Below, in pieces: positions 7,885 to 15,603 of a stretch of DNA of 32,281 bases. Origin of the DNA: DASQDN01 sp035630195 (GTDB lineage Bacteria > Acidobacteriota > Terriglobia > Bryobacterales > Bryobacteraceae); NCBI GenBank assembly GCA_035630195.1, contig DASQLD010000722.1, positions 1-32,281 of the forward strand, read 5' to 3'. Made by a program: the position numbers and the translations under genes. Below the pieces are notes generated by a model. The model saw nothing but the letters and a program-made list of their open reading frames with translations. It searched no databases and was not told where the DNA came from. Position 1 is the first letter of the stretch, and the number at the start of each line of letters is the position of its first letter.

Positions 7885-9123
7885 CTATTGGATCACTACA
7901 GTGATTCCTGACTGAGAAGCGATACCGTTCGAATACAGCAGCAACTGCTGAGTTCCCGATGCCGCCGACGCGGGTACCATGATGTTGATTTGGTACAAGG
8001 CAGGTGACCCTGGAGCCAGCCCTGCGAACTGGACGACAGCCGGCACGCCTCCAATGAAGGCTCCTACGTCACCGCTGACGGTTGATAGGGGATTATTCGG
8101 TGGCACCGCACCAGCTGTACCGGGCGGGTTAACGACGCCCAGACCGCTGGCGTAGATGCTGATGACGCTGCCTTTCGGGGCTGGGTTCACTGCCGAATTT
8201 AGGGTACCGGCCTGATTAATAGCTTTAGCCGGTCCCGGCTGTCCTGGCGTCGATGCCGTGTAAATACCGGGAACGGCAGTCACCACGTTCAACGTTGCAA
8301 CAGGGCTGGTCTGATTGTTGTAGTTCACTTGAACCGCAATAGTGGTACCGGGTACAGCAAAGAAAGGGACCTGTACATCGACGCGGAATGGCGACGTGTA
8401 GGAGATTGGAGCAGCGGTTCCGTTGATGGTAACCGTGGTCCCACCGAGTGTCGTCGGCAAAGCTCCGGCGGGAGCCGCAACGGCAGTTGTGGGTCCAAGA
8501 CCTGCACCTAGGATCGATATGAGTTCGCCCGGAGCGGCAGTTCCGGCGCCCGTGCCGCTCGCGGTGTTAACAATAGTCTGCGCGCTTGAGATCGGACTGA
8601 CCTGAGTCGTACCAGTGATCGTGAGGGAGACGCTTGTAATCCAGCCTGAGCGATCATTGCTTACGTCATTTTCAATTGCAAGTCGCCATACGCCGAAGGA
8701 CGAGTTGTCGTTGTTGAAGTTAGACAATGGCTCATTCCCACGAAAGGGTCCACGACCGGCTTCTGTCGGACAGAAGTCCCTCCAGATCTGTGGAGCAGCG
8801 TCGTCAAATGTCGTATCGACGTTAGCGATGCTACAGTTGTGCTCCAGTAACTTAGTCCGCGTTCCTTGGGGCGAGTACAGGTACACATTCAAATCCCCTG
8901 TGTTGGGGTACTGTATCTGTATCTGCGCGGTGACTTTGGTCATCTTTAGCGCGCGGGGTACCGTGATTGACGCGACGGTAATCGTATCCGCCGAATCGGT
9001 CAGGATCGGCAAGGGCAGTCCGTTATAAGCGTAGGTGGCCGTGGCCGTTGTTTGGGCCAAGGCTGTGAAGCTGGCCACTAAAATCATGGAACCGGCAATA
9101 AATGTGCTCTTCAGTGTAGGCAT
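7885..9123 (-). CDS. Secreted P-domain protein with TIGR03437-like C-terminal domain
   Basis: The protein (412 residues from ATG 9123) has a signal peptide MPTLKSTFIAGSMILVASFT ending near ALAQ. Residues about 40-170 form a proprotein-convertase P domain: NTGDLNVYLYSPQGTRTKLL, VDTTFDDAA, EPLSNFNNDNSSFGVWRLAI and a closing SGWITSVSLTITG. From about 190 to the end it matches the Solibacter-type C-terminal domain (TIGR03437): SGTGAGTAAPGELISILGAG, QVPFFAVPG, VISIYASGLGVVNPPG and a final SQSGITVVIQ. Such domains are greatly expanded in Solibacter and are thought to be extracellular modules. No protease domain is present, so the P domain probably binds or caps rather than processes. The start at 9123 is preferred over 9135 because GAGGA lies 6 bases upstream of it. 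A strong hairpin follows the stop. Confidence 0.85.
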   Translation of the reverse strand: MPTLKSTFIAGSMILVASFTALAQTTATATYAYNGLPLPILTDSADTITVASITVPRALKMTKVTAQIQIQYPNTGDLNVYLYSPQGTRTKLLEHNCSIANVDTTFDDAAPQIWRDFCPTEAGRGPFRGNEPLSNFNNDNSSFGVWRLAIENDVSNDRSGWITSVSLTITGTTQVSPISSAQTIVNTASGTGAGTAAPGELISILGAGLGPTTAVAAPAGALPTTLGGTTVTINGTAAPISYTSPFRVDVQVPFFAVPGTTIAVQVNYNNQTSPVATLNVVTAVPGIYTASTPGQPGPAKAINQAGTLNSAVNPAPKGSVISIYASGLGVVNPPGTAGAVPPNNPLSTVSGDVGAFIGGVPAVVQFAGLAPGSPALYQINIMVPASAASGTQQLLLYSNGIASQSGITVVIQ

Positions 9124-9135
9124 CTGAATCCTCAT

Positions 9136-9487
9136 CCTTCTTAGTTGTTCCAGGCTCTACCAATGGCGCTTGGGTCTGGCCTAAGGGAAATGTCCCCTCG
9201 GCCATAGCGGGAACATGGTTTAGATGAAATAGAACAATGAAGGGTCTTTTTTTATGGGTTCACTATTTCGTTGACGATTCCCAAAGTACTGAGACGCCAT
9301 CAGCCGCTGCGTTGTCGACGAGCAAGGACGTCTGCCGCCGGGCAATCTGAAAACCAACACCCCGGAACACTCATCGAGAGATTTCGCTACTTAAGGCAAA
9401 TAATTTGCATCTTCGCTCTCTTAGCCACGTCAGTTCTTTAACCTGTCGCTTTCAATAGACTGGACCACCAACACGAGGAGATTCGCG
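9136..9487. other. Divergent intergenic region
   Basis: No coding frame or RNA gene is supported. It separates the divergent P-domain gene and the BON gene, so it must hold promoters for both. The notable element is the perfect dyad at 9396-9408. A T8 run at 9248-9255 follows no stable hairpin. Confidence 0.5.
9396..9408. promoter_or_regulatory. Perfect 13-bp dyad, candidate operator
   Basis: GCAAATAATTTGC is a perfect inverted repeat about 80 bases upstream of the BON gene start, in the promoter-bearing divergent region. It could bind a dimeric regulator. No matching second copy was found nearby, so the assignment is weak. Confidence 0.3.
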
Positions 9488-10363
9488 ATGCGGTGTCCGT
9501 TTGCTTTTGTAGCTTTATTGCTCATGACGGTCTCGGTAGAGACCGCCGTCACAGCCGAAAAACAAGTCGAAACATTCAATGCCTACGCGGATTCGGATCT
9601 TTGCTCGCGTCTAATGGTAGGTCCGATTTCGCCTGAACGGATCGAATGTAGCCGCTCGACGTACAAAGCGGGATCCGAACCTGTGCTGGTCCGGCTACAA
9701 GACAACACTATCTTTGAAGTGAATAAGCAGAAAATGTTGAAAGAAGTGGTTGGTGAACTCGTGGAAGCGACCGGGGAAACCAATGTGAAAGACGGCCGAA
9801 TAAAGTTGCAAGCAGCTAAGTCGATTCCCATGGATGCCGTCAAACCAGGCTCGCCAGGTAGCGAGCTTCTTGATGTGAGACTTTATCGCGCGACCGGGGG
9901 CGCACAGGCAAAGATGGTGGAAGAGATTCGTCACGAGTTGGCGATGCTGCCCTACATGTCTGAGTTTGACTACATCAGTTTCGCTGCAGTCAAGAACACT
10001 GTGATCCTGAGCGGCTGGACGATCCGGACGACCAATCGGAGCAGTGCCTACAACATCGTTAAAAGGATTGAAGGTGTGGAACAGGTCGTCAACAATATCG
10101 AAGTTCTGCCGCTGGGCAGCATGGACATGCAGGTCCGCGCTGGCACTCGCGCGCGTCTTCAACAGTTACTGAGCCGCTATTTCTGGGGTAGTGGTTCGGC
10201 AATAAAAATCATTGTCAAGAATGGAAACGTCATCTTGCTTGGTGTTGTGTCTTCTAAAGCCGATTCCGATCTAGCCAACATCCAAACCAACTCAGTGCCT
10301 GGTGCTTTCAAAGTGTTCAATATGTTGAAGGTTGAGCCAGCCACCGGCGGAAAGAAGGGATAA
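9488..10363 (+). CDS. Periplasmic double-BON-domain protein
   Basis: The 291-residue protein has a signal peptide (about 1-23, MRCPFAFVALLLMTVSVETA). Residues 30-115 form a beta-rich N-terminal region of unknown type. Two BON (OsmY/transport-associated) domains follow: about 140-207, with TVILSGWTIRTTNRSSA and VEQVVNNIEV, and about 220-283, with IIVKNGNVILLGVVSSKADS and VFNMLKVE. BON domains typically bind phospholipid or protein partners in the periplasm. The ATG has a good Shine-Dalgarno (GAGGAG, 7 bases upstream). The stop is 3 bases before the next gene, and AAAGAAGGG at its 3' end is that gene's ribosome-binding site, so the two are an operon. A role in envelope stability is inferred from the domain only. 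Confidence 0.85.
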   Translation: MRCPFAFVALLLMTVSVETAVTAEKQVETFNAYADSDLCSRLMVGPISPERIECSRSTYKAGSEPVLVRLQDNTIFEVNKQKMLKEVVGELVEATGETNVKDGRIKLQAAKSIPMDAVKPGSPGSELLDVRLYRATGGAQAKMVEEIRHELAMLPYMSEFDYISFAAVKNTVILSGWTIRTTNRSSAYNIVKRIEGVEQVVNNIEVLPLGSMDMQVRAGTRARLQQLLSRYFWGSGSAIKIIVKNGNVILLGVVSSKADSDLANIQTNSVPGAFKVFNMLKVEPATGGKKG

Positions 10364-10366
10364 TCG

Positions 10367-11125
10367 ATGAACGCCGGAACTAGCAGTACACGATCCTTAA
10401 TTTGCTTACTCACAGCCGCTCTCCTTGTGTCGAACGGATGCTCGAAAACTCAGAAAGCAACGACGTCGGACGTGAAAAAAATACCATCTGGCCAACAGTT
10501 CTCGGGCTTCTTGAAAGACTACGCGATTCTCAAGACGAACCCATCGGTCGGAGGCGACACCCTCACCTTCGTGCATCAAGACAAGATGAAGAGTTTGCGC
10601 CGCTACGTGGCGATCATCGTCGATCCAGTAGACATCTACCTTTCGACGGACGCAGAGACGTCGCTGTTTACGCCGCATGCTCGCGAGGCAGTCTCGAACT
10701 ATTTTCGGCATGCTCTCATTGATGCTGTCGAAGATGCCTTTCCCGTGGTGGACACCGCCGGCCCGTTGGTGCTGCGCCTTCGCGCCGCCGTCGTTGGCAT
10801 CGATCTCGGCGGCGAACTAGCTCCGATCGAATCGGGCTCTGAGCCTCTGAAACGCGCACTCGTACTTGAGAAGGTCGGCGTTGAAATGGAACTTGTAGAC
10901 TCTCAAACAGGAGAGCAAATCGCCGCATACGTCGACAAGGAAAGACTGGGCGCCGGAGCTCAAGTCGGATCCTTAAACTTCTCGCGCGAAGAGCGGGCTG
11001 CGGAAGCCAGAGCCGCTTTCGATGAATGGGCAGGGAACGTAAGAGCATTTCTGGACGTGGAACACGTGCTCAGTGCTGAAGACGCCGCTCGCGCCCGCGA
11101 TTCTTACGTGCAGTATGGGCGTTGA
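10367..11125 (+). CDS. DUF3313-type lipoprotein
   Basis: The 252-residue protein has a lipoprotein signal sequence with lipobox SNGC (Cys about 25). The mature protein begins near SGFLKDYAILK, the conserved opening of DUF3313 proteins, and continues with RRYVAIIVDPVDIYL and a C-terminal SREERAAEARAAFDEWAGNV. DUF3313 proteins are small envelope lipoproteins of unknown function. It is translated just after the BON gene, so the two probably act together in the periplasm. The ATG at 10367 is supported by AAGGGA just upstream. Confidence 0.85.
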   Translation: MNAGTSSTRSLICLLTAALLVSNGCSKTQKATTSDVKKIPSGQQFSGFLKDYAILKTNPSVGGDTLTFVHQDKMKSLRRYVAIIVDPVDIYLSTDAETSLFTPHAREAVSNYFRHALIDAVEDAFPVVDTAGPLVLRLRAAVVGIDLGGELAPIESGSEPLKRALVLEKVGVEMELVDSQTGEQIAAYVDKERLGAGAQVGSLNFSREERAAEARAAFDEWAGNVRAFLDVEHVLSAEDAARARDSYVQYGR

Positions 11126-11586
11126 TCCCCCAGTGCAAAATCGACGTACATTTTCTTGACGGCCAGTGGGGCGCGCGAGATCTGCGCAGATAGAAGACCT
11201 ACGGCTACCACGCCAAGAGCCTCAATCTGGAGTGGGCTCCAGAGGAACCCTCCGATCGAGGGTCTCAGTTCGATTCGGCTTATCTTCACACTTTCAGGAA
11301 TCCCTACGAGGTGAAGTCCATACGCATTCCGAGTCTTCGTCGAAAACGGGTTGCCATCACACCAAACTCGGCCGTTCGATTGCTCCGGCGGGATTGCAAT
11401 GTGTACAATCCCGTGAAAGAGATTGCCAGTAAACAATCCAAGTAACTAATTATGAACGGACCTCTTGTCGAGGAAGGGAAGGGCGATCACTCAGGAGAGT
11501 TTGGTGCTCACGCCAGGCCATGGCAGCACAACACGCAACTCTCGATGGCAGCGACTACCTACGCGTCATCTTTGACGGGTTACAGG
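11126..11586. other. Region without a recognised gene; unidentified open frame
   Basis: A plus-strand frame from 11194 (just after a TAG) to the TAA at 11445 is open for 83 codons and reads protein-like (SLNLEWAPEEP, then AYLHTFRNPYEVKSIRIPS), but has no start codon with a Shine-Dalgarno and I do not recognise it. The opposite strand is open too (11104-11436, TTG start). One of the two may be a gene fragment. From 11446 to 11586 nothing is supported. Confidence 0.35.
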
Positions 11587-13173
11587 TCAACGCCGCAAAT
11601 GTTCGAGTAGTTGGCGTGCGGCCGTGAAATCAGGATGAAAGCGAAGTATGCGAAGCAGAGTCGCCTCACAGGCCTTCCGATCGCCCGCTTCGTACTGCGC
11701 AGCAGCAAGATTCATCCCCGGACCAACAAGCGCGGGATAACGGGCAAACACATCTTTCCAAAGTTCCATCGCCTGTCGTGACTGGCCGTTTTGCGTTAGA
11801 TAGATGCCCAGGTTAGCCGCCGCAGTAGGGTGCCGCGGATCGAGCCGTAATACTCTCCGATAAAGTTCCATAGCCTTCTCTCTCTTGCCTTGCGCATCGT
11901 AGAACTGCGCAAGCTGAGCCAAAACAACGGGATCAGCTAGACTCGCCGATTTCTCTAGTAATGTCAGCGCGCGAGGTCTCCAGGTACTATCCGTCAACGC
12001 AAGCGAGGCGTACGCGAGGGCAAGATCACGCTCCGCGGTTAGACTGGAAAAAAATGGTCGTAGATCACGGATGCCGGAACTCGAAGAAGGAGCAGAAGCT
12101 CGCCGAGGAATGGAATGCAATGTAAACGCGACGTGTTCTCCTTCCAGGGATTGTGCCTTCGGCATATGGCAGGCACGACAGTCATCCTGCCGGGTAGCGC
12201 GCAATGGCGCTGCTTCCTTACAAGAGGTCGTCTCATGACAGGTAAGGCAGCGCTGCCGAAAGAAGGACGCTCGCTGCTCCGGAACAGGTTCGGAGTGCGA
12301 ATCGTGGCAACTGCCACACCACATCTTGGCTCCCGACACTTGGCTACATTTACTACGGGAAAACTGCTCCGCATGGTCCGTCGCAGCCGCGAGCCCGTTT
12401 ACAGCGCTTGACCATACGAATACCGAAAGATGATTCGAAAGAAGGTCTCCCGGTTGATACGCAAACGCAGAAGTCCCAAAACGGGCAACACGGACAGCGC
12501 CCGTGAGATGACACTGAAGGCAAACACTGTCCCGTCGAGCGGCATCGAGCTTCGCCGGGTTCACAATCGCACGCTCACCTGAGCCGGACTTCATCGCTTC
12601 AACGTGCCGCCGTCCAAGGCCATGGCAGCGTTCGCAGCCAATGCCCATTTCGAAAAATGGCCGGTCGGCATATCGATTCTGAGTACCTTCGATCAATTGC
12701 GGCCCAGTGGTATGGCACTGCAGACACGCCGCCTCGATAGGCCGGGCAAGATCGATTACGGGCTTACCCGCAAAACCGGGTGATAAATCCCAACGCGCTG
12801 CCGAAGAGAAATACGAGACTGGAGCCTGGAACAGAAACCCTTCAATGTTCGTGATGTAGCTACGGCCAACCGCGCCGGAGCCAATCGCCCATTTCAGGTC
12901 GAACGCCCCTGCAACACCGCTCGCGGACCGGTTGAAATTAACCCTGTAGTTCGAGCCAATTCTGTAGCGCGCGCCATTGTGAGGATCGTTCACGTCATTG
13001 AAGCGTTCACGGAAGCTACTGCCGCCGACACTCGAACTGGTGCGCGCCATGCCCGTTGTGAAATAGGTTTGCGCAATGGACGCATGACAGCCGGCGCAGA
13101 CCTTGCTTCCAACCAAGTCACTCTCGGGCGCGGCAAAGGCGAGGGCGGCGAAGATAAAAGAGGTAAGGCGCAC
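11587..13173 (-). CDS. Seven-heme c-type cytochrome with C-terminal TPRs
   Basis: From GTG 13173 the product is 528 residues with signal peptide MRLTSFIFAALAFAAPES. Seven CXXCH heme motifs occur in order: CAGCH, CLQCH, CERCH, CLQCH, CGSCH, CLTCH and CRACH, all in the N-terminal two thirds. The last third holds tetratricopeptide repeats, such as DAQGKREKAMELYRRVLRLD and NLGIYLTQNGQSRQAMELW. This is the multiheme TPR cytochrome type common in Acidobacteriota and Planctomycetota, probably a periplasmic electron-transfer protein (inference). No ATG fits the leader; GTG 13173 begins exactly at the signal peptide, so longer starts are unlikely. Its start lies 22 bases from the divergent CRTAC1 gene start, so promoters overlap coding sequence. 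It is the only redox protein in the window. Confidence 0.85.
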   Translation of the reverse strand: MRLTSFIFAALAFAAPESDLVGSKVCAGCHASIAQTYFTTGMARTSSSVGGSSFRERFNDVNDPHNGARYRIGSNYRVNFNRSASGVAGAFDLKWAIGSGAVGRSYITNIEGFLFQAPVSYFSSAARWDLSPGFAGKPVIDLARPIEAACLQCHTTGPQLIEGTQNRYADRPFFEMGIGCERCHGLGRRHVEAMKSGSGERAIVNPAKLDAARRDSVCLQCHLTGAVRVARFGTSAFAYQPGDLLSNHLSVFVWSSAVNGLAAATDHAEQFSRSKCSQVSGAKMWCGSCHDSHSEPVPEQRASFFRQRCLTCHETTSCKEAAPLRATRQDDCRACHMPKAQSLEGEHVAFTLHSIPRRASAPSSSSGIRDLRPFFSSLTAERDLALAYASLALTDSTWRPRALTLLEKSASLADPVVLAQLAQFYDAQGKREKAMELYRRVLRLDPRHPTAAANLGIYLTQNGQSRQAMELWKDVFARYPALVGPGMNLAAAQYEAGDRKACEATLLRILRFHPDFTAARQLLEHLRR

Positions 13174-13185
13174 CAGCGTCCGATA

Positions 13186-13214
13186 ATCATACGCGATGGC
13201 TAAAGGTCGAACAA
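13186..13214 (-). promoter_or_regulatory. Candidate sigma70 promoter of the cytochrome gene
   Basis: On the minus strand TATGAT (13191-13186) lies 17 bases after TTGTTC (13214-13209). Transcription would begin about 6 bases before the GTG at 13173, giving a nearly leaderless message; this agrees with the lack of a Shine-Dalgarno there. The element lies inside the start of the divergent CRTAC1 gene. Only the -10 box is close to consensus. Confidence 0.35.
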
Positions 13215-14833
13215 AATTTGCCTTGCTGTTCGCAGCCTGCCTCTGGAGCCAGCCGGGCGCATATGTCGCTACAGATCTGCCATTCGTGTATGAACCTTCG
13301 AAAACGTCGCGCAAGTATCTTCTTGAGGCTGTTGGTAGCGGCGTCGCGCTGTTCGATCACGATGGCGACGGTCGGCTGGATATTTACATGGTTAACGGCG
13401 CCGCGATACGCGATCCAATGCCCAAGGGCGGCGTGCCGGACAAGAGCGATCCCCGCTTTTGGAACCGCCTGTATCGCAACACTGAGAGTGGGCGGTTCGA
13501 AGATGTCACCGAGCGCGTCGGCCTGCGCGGTACTCACTACGGCATGGGAGCCGCCGCAGCAGACTTCGATAACGATGGCGATACCGATTTATATGTCACC
13601 GGCTATCGGGCGAACCAACTCTTTCGGAACGAAGGTGGCAAGTTCACGGATATAACGGCACAAGCAGGAGTCGCCGGAGGGGGCTGGTCCACCGGGGCCG
13701 CCTGGATCGACGCGGACAACGACGGCAAGCTCGATTTGGCTGTCGCCCGGTATATGGAATGGGATTTCGAGCCCGACGAATGGTGCGGCGTGCGAAAAGA
13801 GGGGTACCGAAGCTATTGTCATCCTGATCGCTTCAAGCCCGCGACCTACTTCCTCTACCGCAATCTCGGAGGCGGGAAGTTTGCCGACCATAGCGCGTCC
13901 TCCGGCTTCGGTAAGGCGCCGGGTAAGGGAATGGGAATCGCCGTTGCCGACTATGATCTCGACGGCAAGGTCGACATCGCAGTCGCGAACGATGCAGCGC
14001 CGCAGCAGCTCTTTCACAACGAAGGCGGCATGCGCTTCACCGAAGTAGCGTTCGACAACAATGTCGCCTACGACGACGATGGCCGCGTATTTAGCGGCAT
14101 GGGAATCGAGTTTGCCGACTACGACAACGATGGGCGGCCTGATCTCCTGGTCAACGCGTTGGCGCTGCAGTGTTATGCCTTGTACCGGAACAAGCCCGGC
14201 GAATTCGAATATGTTTCAGCCCACGCCGGCATCACCACTCCCACACGCAACCATTCCGGGTGGGGAATGCGGATTGCCGATCTCGACAACGATGGATTGC
14301 CGGATATCGTGGTTGCCCAGAGCCACGTTATGGACAACATCGAGCTGACCCAGCCGTCTGTGAAGTACAAAGAGCCTCTGTTGCTCCTGCGCAACGACGG
14401 CAAGCGGTTCGTTGACGACACACGATCGGCTGGGCCGGCTGTTTCCCAACCTCGCGCGGGGCGAGGGGCAGCATTTGGCGACCTCGACAACGATGGCGTC
14501 ATCGACATGGTGGTATCGGCCCAGCAGGAGCATGCTGTAGTCCTTAGGCGCGCTCCGTCATCGACACAACATTGGCTGCTTGTGAAGCTTGAAGGCACAG
14601 CCGGCAATCGTGATGGCATCGGAGCCCGGGTGCGCATCGCAGCAGGCGGCCGGCAGCAGTTTCGTACTGTCAGTACCGCGGGAAGCTATCTCTCTTCGAA
14701 TGACGTTCGCGCGCACTTCGGACTGGGAGCGACCAAGATCATCGATGAGCTCGAAGTGGAATGGCCCAGCGGGAAGCGACAGAAAATTACAGGCGTGGCT
14801 GTGGACCGGATTTTGACTTTGAGAGAACCTTAA
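13196..14833 (+). CDS. CRTAC1-family secreted protein (FG-GAP/VCBS repeats plus ASPIC/UnbV)
   Basis: The 545-residue protein has a signal peptide MAKGRTKFALLFAACLWSQP. It is built of repeated calcium-binding FG-GAP/VCBS blades with DxDxDGxxD loops: FDHDGDGRLDIYMVNG, DFDNDGDTDLYVTG, DADNDGKLDLAVARY, DYDLDGKVDIAVAND, DYDNDGRPDLLVNA, DLDNDGLPDIVVAQ and DLDNDGVIDMVVSAQ. The C-terminal ASPIC/UnbV domain (about 460-540) contains GNRDGIGARVRIAAGGRQQ and a final ELEVEWPSGKRQKITG. CRTAC1 proteins are extracellular beta-propellers, often encoded beside TPR and TonB-receptor genes in Acidobacteriota and Bacteroidota. It diverges from the multiheme cytochrome gene and its 3' end overlaps the TPR gene by 47 bases on the opposite strand. 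Function is unknown beyond likely surface binding. Confidence 0.9.
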   Translation: MAKGRTKFALLFAACLWSQPGAYVATDLPFVYEPSKTSRKYLLEAVGSGVALFDHDGDGRLDIYMVNGAAIRDPMPKGGVPDKSDPRFWNRLYRNTESGRFEDVTERVGLRGTHYGMGAAAADFDNDGDTDLYVTGYRANQLFRNEGGKFTDITAQAGVAGGGWSTGAAWIDADNDGKLDLAVARYMEWDFEPDEWCGVRKEGYRSYCHPDRFKPATYFLYRNLGGGKFADHSASSGFGKAPGKGMGIAVADYDLDGKVDIAVANDAAPQQLFHNEGGMRFTEVAFDNNVAYDDDGRVFSGMGIEFADYDNDGRPDLLVNALALQCYALYRNKPGEFEYVSAHAGITTPTRNHSGWGMRIADLDNDGLPDIVVAQSHVMDNIELTQPSVKYKEPLLLLRNDGKRFVDDTRSAGPAVSQPRAGRGAAFGDLDNDGVIDMVVSAQQEHAVVLRRAPSSTQHWLLVKLEGTAGNRDGIGARVRIAAGGRQQFRTVSTAGSYLSSNDVRAHFGLGATKIIDELEVEWPSGKRQKITGVAVDRILTLREP

Positions 14834-15569
14834 GTTGCCGGAACGTTTCCATGTGCTTCTTGGATTCATTCGTTCGCCCGAGACGCTTGTAAGCCTGTCC
14901 TAGCTGAAAGTGCGCTTCCGCATATTGTGGATCGAGCTCGACCGCTTGATTCAACCAGCGGAGACTTGTCTCATCCCGGTCAAGTTTCACGAGAGCGCGA
15001 CCCGCAAGATAGAAGTTACGGGCCGAGCCGTTATTGCGTTTTGCGGCTTCGGCGGCTAGCTGGAAAGCCTTCTCGTCTTGATCGCGCTTGAGAAAAAACT
15101 CGGCCAGGTTGGCATAAACCCAGTCATACTCGGGATGAGCGTCCTTCACCAGATCAAGCGCCCTCAGAAAGTGCCTCAGCGCCTCCGTGTCTCTCTGGAG
15201 CGCGTCATAGCAAAGTCCGAGATTATCGTGAGCGCGATAGTTATCAGACTCGAGGGCGACCACTCGCTGCAGTTGGGCCACGGCTTCCGGATACCGCGAT
15301 TGTTCGTAGTAGATGCGGCCAAGCGCGTAATGCGCCTCCGTAGTATTAAGCGAGCTCAACGTGCGTTCCGCGGCAAGGGCGTCCCCGGAGAGAAACTGCA
15401 TCTGTCCCAGCGAGATCAGTATCTGGGCGGTATTCGGACATACCTTTGCGGCGGCAGCGAACTCTTTGGCGGCCACAGGATAGGCGGACCTCGCTGCTGC
15501 CTGACGGCCCAGTTCGAGATGTTCGTTGCAAGTCTGGAACATCGAAAGAAAAGGAGGAACAGGTTTCAA
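14787..15569 (-). CDS. Tetratricopeptide-repeat protein
   Basis: The 260-residue protein is almost entirely TPR helices with the usual alternation, such as AHYALGRIYYEQSRYPEAVA, DNLGLCYDALQRDTEALRHF and HFQLGQAYKRLGRTNESKKH. No signal peptide is evident, so it is likely cytoplasmic unless its start is wrong. The start is a TTG at 15569 with a strong Shine-Dalgarno (GGAGG, about 7 bases upstream); the next in-frame ATG (MFQTC) has none. It lies 34 bases downstream of the TonB-dependent receptor gene on the same strand, so the two are probably one operon. TPR proteins mediate protein-protein contacts; the partner is unknown. Confidence 0.8.
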   Translation of the reverse strand: MKPVPPFLSMFQTCNEHLELGRQAAARSAYPVAAKEFAAAAKVCPNTAQILISLGQMQFLSGDALAAERTLSSLNTTEAHYALGRIYYEQSRYPEAVAQLQRVVALESDNYRAHDNLGLCYDALQRDTEALRHFLRALDLVKDAHPEYDWVYANLAEFFLKRDQDEKAFQLAAEAAKRNNGSARNFYLAGRALVKLDRDETSLRWLNQAVELDPQYAEAHFQLGQAYKRLGRTNESKKHMETFRQLKVLSKSKSGPQPRL

Positions 15570-15603
15570 GCCCCTTCCTCCGATTGTCGCTTAAGTGCCG
15601 AAC

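Noticed and set aside
9248..9255. T8 run as a terminator
   Set aside because: No stable hairpin precedes it on either strand.
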